Shown: positions 1-6,200 of the stretch, one piece after another
Numbering within the stretch: position 1 is the stretch's first letter
How the letters are laid out: each line of letters begins with the position of its first letter
Origin: Methanothrix sp.
GTDB lineage: Archaea > Halobacteriota > Methanosarcinia > Methanotrichales > Methanotrichaceae
Direction: 5' to 3'
Assembly: GCA_003162615.1 (NCBI GenBank)
Contig: PMNG01000070.1
Location: forward strand, 1-6,834
Length of the DNA stretch: 6,834 bases
Translations under genes and position numbers: made by a program
Notes under the pieces: model-generated
Told to the model about the DNA's origin: nothing
Seen by the model: only the letters and a program-made list of their open reading frames with translations
The model's database searches: none

Positions 1-240
1 AGTTGCGTTAAAGACTATATATCTGATTTCTCTAATGGACTCTTACTTCAATTGTAATCTATATAAAAAACACAAGCACCGTCTGCTCGTATGCAAAACT
101 GGAACAAATTATGATCTTCCATGTTTCAAACAATAGAATCCAAAATAAGAGCAATGTCGGAGCTCATTGAACCGTGTATCAGCGTTTCATGATCTGTTTC
201 CTTATAACCTCCTTTATCTCCGTCTAAACCATCAACAAGT
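1..240. other. Left-edge region without a supported gene
   Basis: No start codon with a convincing ribosome site and a long frame is present on either strand. It is AT-rich in the first 70 bases, with a TATA-like stretch (ctatataaaa, about 59-68, plus strand). On the minus strand one frame is open from 296 down to 129, then hits TGA (126-128), reopens, and ends at TGA 48-50. The pieces have a protein-like look (for example SSDIALILDSIV, then NMEDHNLFQFC) but match no family I recognise. This may be decayed coding sequence or chance. No repeat shared with the rest of the window was found here. Confidence 0.5.
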
Positions 241-432
241 TCAGAGTGGAAACGACCACGGCAGTATGTTGGGATTAATTCCCCTGGCCATTTGCGTTAA
301 ATCCTTGAATCTGCAATTCGTGGCCTGATTATCCTGCGCAACGTCAGGTTGGGTAAGCTGGGACCGCCTGAAGATGTGGACTACAGCTGGCGTTGACGCG
401 GGGGCTGGTTCTGCAGCTTTTATGTTAATGCA
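241..432 (-). pseudogene. 3' remnant of a paralogue of the secreted protein at 2321-2989
   Basis: Bases 241-360 align without gaps to 2321-2440 with about 100 of 120 identical. Similarity continues to about 420 with two compensating single-base shifts (an extra G at about 361, a missing base near 376). Translated on the minus strand, the frame is open from 432 to the TGA at 241-243 and gives a tail ending RGINPNILPWSFPL, against RGINPDVLPWSFPL in the intact gene. By hand, about 38 of 60 residues are identical, including the APASTPAVV linker block. The five or six residues between the two shifts (HIFRRS) do not match the paralogue. There is no start codon with a ribosome site, no signal peptide and no counterpart of the N-terminal domain, so this is the 3' end of a broken gene. 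Homology stops within about 10 bases of the toxin stop codon, so the toxin-antitoxin module, or a rearrangement, probably replaced the 5' part. Confidence 0.85.
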
Positions 433-708
433 TCACCTATCGAAATTTTCGTATAGCTTGTGCGCCTTATCGATAGTCGCAATTTCAAGGATTTTTACCA
501 GCTCGTCCTTCCCGCAGACCTGATGGAACATAGTGAACGATCGCCCAACATGTAATCGATATAGCTTGAATTCCAGATGCAGTAGCTCCTTATCGCCTCC
601 CTTGCCAGGGGAGGGGTCCTCCGCAAGGGCATGGCACTTCTCTTTAATAAGCCGATGGCTCTTCTCCGGAAGCTCTGATAAATAAGCCAGAGCCTTTCTA
701 TCAATCAT
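433..708 (-). CDS. RelE/ParE-superfamily toxin of a type II toxin-antitoxin module
   Basis: A 91-residue protein with the RelE/ParE pattern: an N-terminal helical hairpin (LAYLSELPEKSHRLIKEKC, residues about 8-25), a short loop DPSPGKGG, then the beta-sheet core FKLYRLHVGRSFTMFHQV and VKILEIATID, ending in a helix HKLYENF. The YRLHVG strand and the isoleucine-rich strand followed by K/H and a Y are characteristic. Known members are ribosome-dependent mRNA endonucleases (RelE) or gyrase poisons (ParE); which activity applies cannot be told from sequence. ATG 708 is chosen because the preceding codon is GTT, the family begins with such a short N-terminus, and it starts 11 nt after the antitoxin stop. 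The longer frame back to 867 would overlap the antitoxin gene. The ribosome site is weak (AAGGT immediately before ATG), which suggests translational coupling. The stop TGA (433-435) is directly followed, in the same frame, by the pseudogene remnant. Confidence 0.8.
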   Translation of the reverse strand: MIDRKALAYLSELPEKSHRLIKEKCHALAEDPSPGKGGDKELLHLEFKLYRLHVGRSFTMFHQVCGKDELVKILEIATIDKAHKLYENFDR

Positions 709-719
709 AACCTTGAAGC

Positions 720-905
720 TCAAGGGGGCAGCTCCACGAAATCGCCTTCGTCGGCTATCTGCTTCAGACGCTCTATCAAACGAGCCTTCTTCTCTCTTTC
801 GATCATTTCTGCGAGGAGCTGGCTGAAGGTCTCTCCCGGCCTCCTGAGATCGGATAGCTTGGCCCATACGGCCTGGGTCACAGCCACACGCTTAGTTGCA
901 GGCAT
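720..905 (-). CDS. Small ribbon-helix-helix/VapB-like antitoxin
   Basis: A 61-residue protein beginning MPATKRVAVTQAVWAKLSDL. An N-terminal beta strand (TKRVAVT) followed by two helices separated by a turn (VWAKLSDLRRPGETFSQLLAEMI) fits the archaeal VapB/DUF7557-type antitoxins, where the motif W..L..L(R/K)(R/K)PGETF is typical. The charged helix EREKKARLIERLKQIADEG and the acidic end DFVELPP would be the toxin-wrapping part. The first half should dimerise and bind its own promoter; the second half should neutralise the RelE-like protein encoded 11 nt downstream. The frame could begin nine codons earlier (ATG 932), but ATG 905 gives the natural family N-terminus and lies about 30 nt below a TATA-like box, so the mRNA is probably leaderless. 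No ribosome site precedes ATG 905, in agreement with that. The VapB-like antitoxin with a RelE-like toxin is a mixed but known kind of pairing in archaea. Confidence 0.75.
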   Translation of the reverse strand: MPATKRVAVTQAVWAKLSDLRRPGETFSQLLAEMIEREKKARLIERLKQIADEGDFVELPP

Positions 906-910
906 GGTTA

Positions 911-943
911 TCTTATAAAGATTGTAAAGCAAATATAACTTGC
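911..943 (-). promoter_or_regulatory. Candidate promoter/operator of the toxin-antitoxin module
   Basis: On the minus strand AGTTATATTT (940-931) resembles an archaeal TATA box. It sits about 27-33 nt above ATG 905, which would place transcription initiation within a few bases of the start codon (leaderless mRNA). The box is flanked by a short inverted repeat GCAA (929-932)/TTGC (940-943), a plausible but weak operator for the ribbon-helix-helix antitoxin. A second AT-rich match, CTTTATAAGA (920-911), is too close to the ATG to act as the TATA box for this start. The assignment is by spacing only. Confidence 0.4.
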
Positions 944-1209
944 AGCATGCCAGATCGAGCCAACGCTTTCTTCTTGATTCCTAAAGGATACCTTCTACTC
1001 ATCAACAGCTTGCTCGTACCAGAATCTCATCGATTCCCTGGATACAATAAGACGATCCTGCGATCAGGCCTATTGATTTGTAATACATGTAATAAATGCG
1101 ACACATAGGCAATCGGTGTCAAGAATAGTTCTGCAAAGCAACCCAAATTGAAAATTCTAATGTCCTGAAAGCCATTTAGCTAATCCCTATATGAGATTCA
1201 CCTCAAAAT

Positions 1210-1234
1210 AAGGCTTTAATAAATACGGAGCCTT
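1210..1234 (+). promoter_or_regulatory. TATA-like box inside an inverted repeat, upstream of the exported-protein gene
   Basis: TTTAATAAATA (about 1215-1225) resembles an archaeal TATA box. It lies in the 13-nt interval between the arms AAGGCT (1210-1215) and AGCCTT (1229-1234); a further CTCA/GAG match lies just outside the arms. If used, transcription would start near 1245-1250 and leave a leader of roughly 95 nt before ATG 1344. An alternative weak box is AAATAATC near 1274-1281. The repeat could equally be a hairpin without promoter function. Confidence 0.3.
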
Positions 1235-1333
1235 GAGCTAGTATGTCCAAAATGGCAATTGGTGCTAGTTGGAAAATAATCATTGAATAGATCGAAAAGC
1301 CAAATGATTAGTGGTCAGGACATACAACAACCC

Positions 1334-1338
1334 AGGAG
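1334..1338 (+). promoter_or_regulatory. Ribosome binding site fixing the start at ATG 1344
   Basis: AGGAG lies five nt before ATG 1344, matching the archaeal 16S rRNA 3' end. It selects this ATG over the in-frame ATG at 1311, whose extra 11 residues (MVRTYNNPGEN) would spoil the signal peptide. Confidence 0.75.
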
Positions 1339-1343
1339 AAAAT

Positions 1344-2141
1344 ATGAATAAAATCTTAGTATCGATGGTCCTCATCATATCCCTGATGGGGTGTGCTGCG
1401 GCACTGGATGGGAGTAGCGGAGTAGGAATACGGCCGGGTGAGTCAGCATTTGAGCAACTATACAATCATGGCATAGGTCAACCGTGGGTCGGAGGTAATC
1501 CACCGGGTCAATCGGGAGATGATCATGCATCTTCAGGCGGATATTCTGCCACATATAGCTCTACTAGTGCTACTTTTTCTCAATATTCTCAGTACTTCAC
1601 GATGTCCAAAGGAAGTACCCCCAAGACACACATCGACGCTCCAAAAAAGCAAGACATAAAAGGTAAGATCCCGACTACACTATACTTTAACTACCAAATG
1701 CATGCGATGCCATATTCACAGTACCAGACTTATACCACATACACAGGTGGGAACTCATTGTGGATCCAAGGTTCAACAAGCTGGACTCAGTACGCTGCTA
1801 TTCCAGAGGGCGCGAGCTTATCAATTCTGGCGAGCTCTTCCGCTGGAGGTAGCGGTTACCTCTATGAGATAATGCCTGGCGGCCAGCTAACGAAAAACTA
1901 CTACAGCTTCTTCCCAGGTTACAACCAGATTAACTTCTATGCAGATACAGTTGGGCAGCACATTCTTCTCTTCGCCATAGGCGATCAGGTGAGCAACTCG
2001 ATAGTGATAAATGTGCTTGCAAATCAACCTCCCAGCTACAACCAACCTCCGAGCTATCCACAGCAATATTATCCCCAACAATCAAGTCATCAAACGCCAA
2101 GCTATCAGCCACCAGGATATTCGCACCAAACCTATCTGTAA
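1344..2141 (+). CDS. Exported Q/P/Y/S-rich protein, possible lipoprotein, function unknown
   Basis: 265 residues. Residues 1-20 form a signal sequence (MNKILVSMVLIISLMGCAAA). The only cysteine of the protein, C17, sits at the end of the hydrophobic stretch in a lipobox-like LMGC, so lipid anchoring is possible; cleavage after AAA (20) by signal peptidase I is the alternative. Residues 60-90 are low-complexity, rich in Ser, Tyr, Gly and Gln. About 110-225 looks like a folded beta domain: aromatic strands (TTLYFNYQ), then IPEGASLSILA, GYLYEIMPGG, NQINFYADTVGQHILLFAI and a final strand SIVINVL. I believe similar domains recur in secreted Methanothrix proteins, but I cannot name a family. Residues 226-265 are a disordered tail with NQPPSY repeats, almost free of charge. 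A role in the cell surface or filament sheath is an inference from export, composition and the S-layer gene nearby. It is transcribed alone and convergent to the next gene, with its own terminator. Confidence 0.8.
   Translation: MNKILVSMVLIISLMGCAAALDGSSGVGIRPGESAFEQLYNHGIGQPWVGGNPPGQSGDDHASSGGYSATYSSTSATFSQYSQYFTMSKGSTPKTHIDAPKKQDIKGKIPTTLYFNYQMHAMPYSQYQTYTTYTGGNSLWIQGSTSWTQYAAIPEGASLSILASSSAGGSGYLYEIMPGGQLTKNYYSFFPGYNQINFYADTVGQHILLFAIGDQVSNSIVINVLANQPPSYNQPPSYPQQYYPQQSSHQTPSYQPPGYSHQTYL
2022..2057 (+). repeat. Tandem 18-nt repeat encoding NQPPSY twice
   Basis: Two adjacent 18-nt units (2022-2039 and 2040-2057) encode NQPPSY-NQPPSY. Degenerate echoes follow in the same tail (YPQQYYPQQ, TPSYQPPGY). 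The units differ at synonymous positions (for example AGC-TAC against AGC-TAT), so the repeat is not a very recent slippage product. Confidence 0.7.
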
Positions 2142-2163
2142 ATAAAACGTCGAAACAGCCATA

Positions 2164-2203
2164 GCCTCCAGGAAATCGTTTATCCTGGGAGGCCGATTTT
2201 TTT
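2164..2203 (+). terminator. Hairpin plus T-run terminator of the exported-protein gene
   Basis: The arm GCCTCCAGGA (2164-2173) pairs with TCCTGGGAGGC (2183-2193), with one bulged C and a 9-nt loop, followed three bases later by seven T (2197-2203). It starts 22 nt past the TAA stop. It would stop plus-strand transcription before it enters the convergent gene. The strand is set by the T-run. Confidence 0.75.
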
Positions 2204-2234
2204 AAACTCTATCAGCTAGCGAGGGGAACGAAGA

Positions 2235-2262
2235 CAGGACACATAAGACGGGACATGTCCTG
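2235..2262. repeat. Inverted repeat containing a perfect 10-bp palindrome in the convergent gap
   Basis: CAGGACA (2235-2241) is the inverse of TGTCCTG (2256-2262). The right arm also lies within the self-complementary GGACATGTCC (2251-2260). It lies 59 nt past the stop of the minus-strand gene ending at 2321, so it could be that gene's terminator hairpin, but only a weak T-rich stretch (TCTT) follows on that strand. A protein site is the other possibility. Confidence 0.35.
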
Positions 2263-2320
2263 CAAAAGCTCCTTAAATTGTCGAATGGGTTCTCATTTTC
2301 GATAGGCTCTCAACCAAGAT

Positions 2321-2989
2321 CTAGAGAGGAAACGACCACGGCAATACGTCGGGATTAATTCCCCTGGCCAGTTCCGTTACATCCTTGACTCTGCTCTTCG
2401 TGGGCTGATTATCCTGCGCTGCGCTAGGCTGTGCAAGCTGGACCGCCTGAGGCTGTTGGACCACGGCTGGCGTTGAGGCCGGGGCTTGTGCTACGGTAGC
2501 CTCGATCTTCACAGGAGTGTAATCAGCAATATCCGGGCTAATTCTCGTTCCCGTAACTTCACCGTTCGCTTCATTTCCATTGCTGTCATAGCTCACATAG
2601 TGCCCCGAAAGGACATCATCGGAGATTGTTCCGGTTATATCAGTAGAGACTAGAACCTCGCCCTGCATTGCTGCGATGGCCACGTTTATTGAATTCCCAG
2701 AGAGCAATCCTGCAATTACGCCGTTCCAGGGTTCAGCTCCTTCGAACTTGCACATTCCATAGATAGAATCGCCTGACTGGTTCACAGCCGCGGTTATCCC
2801 TGTTCCGGCCAGGGAGACGTTCCAGATCCCTTGTATGTTAAGCTGAGCCGTCGGTGTTGAAGTGTTGTTCCCCGAGACTTGGTTCGTGTTCCCCGATGAA
2901 ATCTGGGCTGAAGCTGTCAATACGTTCTGGAAAGCTGCGACCAACATCAAGGTGAGTAACACTAATTGGCAGACATATCTAATTCTCAT
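2321..2989 (-). CDS. Exported protein of unknown function with Pro/Gln/Ala linker and conserved C-terminal tail
   Basis: 222 residues from ATG 2989, chosen because AGGA lies five nt upstream and residues 1-29 then form a clean signal peptide (basic start MRIRYVCQ, hydrophobic core LVLLTLMLVAAF, cleavage after ASA-Q). The in-frame ATG at 3007 has no ribosome site. Residues 30-50 are Ser/Thr/Asn-rich. About 52-152 looks like an all-beta domain (IQGIWNVSLAGTGI, then NQSGDSIYGMCKFEG, EPWNGVIAGLLSG, GEVLVSTDITGTISDDVLSGHYV, ANGEVTGTRISP), whose alternating G/W/T pattern resembles small up-and-down beta-barrels. Residues 162-193 are a Pro/Gln/Ala linker, and the end is VKDVTELARGINPDVLPWSFPL. There is no membrane anchor. 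The tail is conserved in the remnant at 241-432, so it belongs to a paralogous family. I do not recognise a named family. It lies downstream of the S-layer gene on the same strand, behind a terminator. Confidence 0.8.
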   Translation of the reverse strand: MRIRYVCQLVLLTLMLVAAFQNVLTASAQISSGNTNQVSGNNTSTPTAQLNIQGIWNVSLAGTGITAAVNQSGDSIYGMCKFEGAEPWNGVIAGLLSGNSINVAIAAMQGEVLVSTDITGTISDDVLSGHYVSYDSNGNEANGEVTGTRISPDIADYTPVKIEATVAQAPASTPAVVQQPQAVQLAQPSAAQDNQPTKSRVKDVTELARGINPDVLPWSFPL

Positions 2990-2993
2990 ACCG

Positions 2994-2998
2994 ATCCT
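2994..2998 (-). promoter_or_regulatory. Ribosome binding site deciding the start at ATG 2989
   Basis: Read on the minus strand, AGGAT (2998-2994), with AGGA separated by five nt from ATG 2989. The alternative ATG at 3007 is preceded by TTTGTCTTATT, with no purine-rich site. Confidence 0.6.
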
Positions 2999-3078
2999 GT
3001 ATTGCATAATAAGACAAATTCTTCGATCAATACCATTGTGTTGATCTGGTTAATAAAGTGCTCATATCTTGCTCGTCA

Positions 3079-3150
3079 TCGCATGTTGCTGTGGGATAAT
3101 CAAAATTAATAAGAAATCAAATATTAGTCTATCATATAAATAACATGCGA
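3079..3150 (-). promoter_or_regulatory. Candidate promoter with 9-bp inverted repeat upstream of the gene at 2321-2989
   Basis: On the minus strand TTTATATG (about 3140-3133) is the best archaeal TATA-like box between this gene and the S-layer gene. It would start transcription near 3110, leaving a leader of about 120 nt. The perfect inverted repeat TCGCATGTT (3079-3087)/AACATGCGA (3142-3150) brackets it, with a 54-nt interval; the right arm abuts the TATA candidate. A nearer but poorer box is CTTTATTAAC (about 3058-3049). The inverted repeat is certain; promoter use is inferred. Confidence 0.4.
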
Positions 3151-3195
3151 AAAAATAAAGCGATAGAAAGTAAGGAGAGCCCCAACCAGGGCTCT
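3150..3195 (-). terminator. Hairpin plus U-rich terminator of the S-layer gene
   Basis: A perfect 7-bp stem, AGAGCCC (3176-3182) with GGGCTCT (3189-3195), and a 6-nt loop. It starts 22 nt after the TAG stop of the S-layer gene. On the minus strand it is followed by pyrimidine-rich sequence ending in TTTATTTTTT (3159-3150). This fits a terminator that separates S-layer transcription from the following gene. Confidence 0.65.
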
Positions 3196-3217
3196 GCTGC
3201 TTCCTATTTGCGAGTGT

Positions 3218-6200
3218 CTACTGGCGCTTTTGCAGGCGCTTCCTCAGAGTCTCCAGCTCTCCGGTGTGGTAGAGGTAGGCCCCGGCACCAATGGCTATGA
3301 GAAGGACCAGGATAATCGCTATCATTGCCCAGTTGGTCGTCGACTTCTCCACCGTCACTGGTGTCATCTTGTCGTCAAGGCTCAGCCTGTAGGTTCCCGC
3401 ATTGTCCGGCTTGTAGTTGAAGCTCAACGTCTTGTTCTCGCCTGGCCCCAGGGTTACGTTCTGGGAATCCACGGTCTTGTTGCCGTTGACAATCAGCTCC
3501 AGCTTGCGAGTATCATTGGATGCTCCGACGTTTTGGACGTTGGCCTTTACAGTAATCGTCTGGCCTGTCTTCGCTGTCGTGCTGCTGACGTTGAAGGTCT
3601 GCACCTGGATTGGAGTCATCACTGTGATATTTCTGGAGGCCTTATCGTAACCGTCTGCCTGAGCAGTTATTGTGTGTTCTCCTAGGACGCTCGAAGCGTA
3701 CTTCAGAGTTCCCTGAGCGCTGGTATTACCTATTCCGGTATTGTCGAAGGAAATGCTCGCATTTTCGATGGCCGTCTGGTTTGCGCCTCCTGTTACTGTT
3801 ATCAGGAAGGTCTGGTTCTTCAGCGCATCGGAGGGCACGCTAAGGGCCAACGTGTTGGTCACGTTTGCGGATATTGCAGCAGCAGCGGCTGAGGTCCTCA
3901 CAACAACAGTCGTTCGGTTTTCAGCGTAGGGGACCTTACTGGCAACCACTTCTATGGAGCCAACGCTCTTGGGAACATAGCTTATGGAACCCGAGGCGTC
4001 CGTGTTGCCTATGACATCGCCATTGACTGAGATACTCACGCCGCTTATGGCCTCTCCCGCTGACATGACCTGCATGTTCATGGTGCTGTTGACCACTACG
4101 GGCTCAGTGATGTTAAGGTCGAGCGCCTTCGTTGCGCCCGATCTCTCGGCAACTGGGGCGAAGTTCCGGTCGTCGTTGTCCGCTACCACGAACTTCAGGT
4201 TGCCCATGATGTCAACTGTCCGGCCCCTTCCAAGGCTGATGGAGCCATCGTTCTTCATGGTAATGCCTGTGTCTGTCAGAGTCTCTACCTTCATCTTGCC
4301 CTGCATCTCTCCTTCTTCCACGTTGACGGGACTGTCCGACAACTGGAAGAGGCCGTCTATGGTTGCAAGGTCTGCCTCGGTGCCCTTGAAGACGCTCTGA
4401 ACGTGAGCCGCAATCATGGGCACGTCCTTTTTAGAGCCCATCGTGATCTTGTAGAGATAGTTCGAGGTCTTGAACTCTCCAGAAGAAGGCGCTACCACTT
4501 TGCTGTCTATCTCCTTGCCATCCTTGGCCAGAGCCAGGTACACCTTATTACCGTTTATGTCCACCTGCTTGATGCGAAGCTCGTAGCCTTCTTCCAGTGG
4601 AAGCACAGATCCTGTGGTTATAGTCTGCTCATCTTTGCTGTCCACCAGAATCTTCCTGAGTTCGCCGTCGTTTATGTCGCTGAACTGATCTGCGAACTGC
4701 GTGGCGTTATTGTAGCCGGAGAAGTATTTGTCGGCCATGAAACCTATGACATCGTACTTTCCCCAGTCCTCAAACTGGAACTTCACCGGGCTCGGGCTCG
4801 TCGAATAGAGCAGATCTCCGTCAGCTATGCTCGACCCGGATATCTTAGCCGTGAGGTTCTCCGTCCCAGTATCGTCGTCTATATCGTAATAGAATCCCTC
4901 GAAGTTGTAGGGGGTCCAGGTGAACTGCTTGGTCACAGACGGGTCCACGATCGTTCCTCTGATCTCATATGGTCCAGTGTGCTCAACGAAGGGAGCAAAT
5001 CTGAGAACATCGGCATCTGCGATCTGGAAACTGACGTTTCCGAAGATGTTTACCGTCTTTCCCTTCCCCAAGCTGACGGAATCCGTGTTGTCCATGGTTA
5101 CGCCGGTATCGGAAACTCCGACCACTTTCATCTTTCCGTAAGTATCTCCATCCTCGACAGATTTGTAGGTGTCAGACACCTGGAACAACCCGTCTACAGT
5201 AACTATTCCGGATTCACTGCCGGCAAAGACGCTGGGAATGTGGGCCATAATTATTGGAGTATCCTCTCCGCTTATGGTCACCTTGTACTGGTAGGTTGAG
5301 CTCTTGAGGGTACCAGGCGATACGACCTTACTGTCTATCTCCTTGCCGTCTTTGGCCAAAGCAAGGTAGACCTTGTTTCCGTTTACATCGATTTGCTTGA
5401 TGCGTAGCTCGTAGCCTTCTTCAAGGGGCATTACGGAACCCTGGACAATAGTCTTCTCGTCGTCGTTATCAATCAGGACCTGCCTCAATTGGCCTTCATT
5501 TATCAGGCTGATGTCCTTGTCCAAAACATTAGTTCCGCTGTAGCCGGCAAAGTACTTGTCAGCCATGAAGCCGATTACCTGATACTTGCCCCAATCCTTG
5601 AACTTGAAATCTACGGGCTGAACGTTTGTATCGTACTTCAGGTTATGTTCAGCTATGGACCTAGAAGTTTCTGATGTCAGGTGTACTGTCAGGTTTTCCG
5701 TCCCAACTTTATCGTCCATGTCGTAGAAGAAGCCGGAGAAGATCAATGGGGTCCAAGTGTAGTCCAACGAACTTATGCCCTGCCTCCAGATCCTGTCCGT
5801 CAGGGCTGGCGTGACGGCAGGGGAAATCTCAGCGGGCGTGATATTCTGTCCCGGATTGTTCTCGGATACTGCTGTCACAGAGGGTGTTGTGTTATTGGAT
5901 GTGCTGATGGATGCCGTCGATTTGTTTTCATCTACTATGGTTGGATTTGTCACGGTTGAATTTACTGCAGCGATAGTTGGCGTCTCATTACCAACGGCTG
6001 CAACGTTGCTCGATGGCAAAGCGACATTGTTGTTTGCCGTTGGATTGCTAGAAGGTGTAGGCTCCGTGGGCGCAGAAGTGATGGTGGAAGTCTTCAGAGT
6101 CTCGGGTGTAGTGGCTGGGGCTGGTGTCGCTGTGCTCTGTTCCGCGTTCGCAGCCGTCGTTGTTATGGCCTGCGTTGATGGACTAGTAGGCGTCGATTGA

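Larger units (their letters stand above)
906..1343. other. Intergenic region between the divergent antitoxin and exported-protein genes
   Basis: About 440 bases with no supported gene. A plus-strand frame at 896-1108 lacks a ribosome site and has no recognisable features. A minus-strand frame (1068 to 913) is interrupted by TGA at 1027-1029 and is not recognisable. The region holds the antitoxin promoter at its left end and, at its right end, the presumed promoter (about 1210-1234) and ribosome site (1334-1338) of the gene at 1344. No tRNA or other structured RNA was recognised. Confidence 0.55.

Noticed and set aside
433..867. A 144-residue version of the toxin starting at 867
   Set aside because: The extra 53 residues overlap most of the antitoxin gene in another frame and are Arg/Ser/Asp-rich and not domain-like. 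ATG 708 gives the family length.
913..1068. A minus-strand frame with residues such as KLLMSRRYPLGIKKKALARS above the antitoxin
   Set aside because: It contains TGA at 1027-1029, has no start signals, overlaps the antitoxin promoter and matches no family. Possible relic, but unsupported.
896..1108. A 70-codon plus-strand open frame across the antitoxin promoter
   Set aside because: No ribosome site, a start inside the antitoxin gene, and no recognisable protein features.
1311..1343. Upstream start ATG 1311 for the Q/Y-rich exported protein
   Set aside because: The AGGAG site lies downstream of it, and the added residues would precede and weaken the signal peptide.
2990..3007. Upstream start ATG 3007 for the secreted protein
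   Set aside because: There is no ribosome site before it, while ATG 2989 has AGGA at five nt and gives a cleaner signal peptide.
3230..3685. A 151-codon plus-strand open frame opposite the C-terminal part of the S-layer gene
   Set aside because: It is antisense to the CARDB-like and membrane-anchor region, with an Arg/His/Cys-rich composition typical of shadow frames and no start signals.
4403..5299. A 298-codon plus-strand open frame inside the S-layer gene
   Set aside because: It lies antisense to a well-supported S-layer coding region, has no ribosome site and no recognisable domain. Its length reflects the codon use of the repeated sequence on the other strand.
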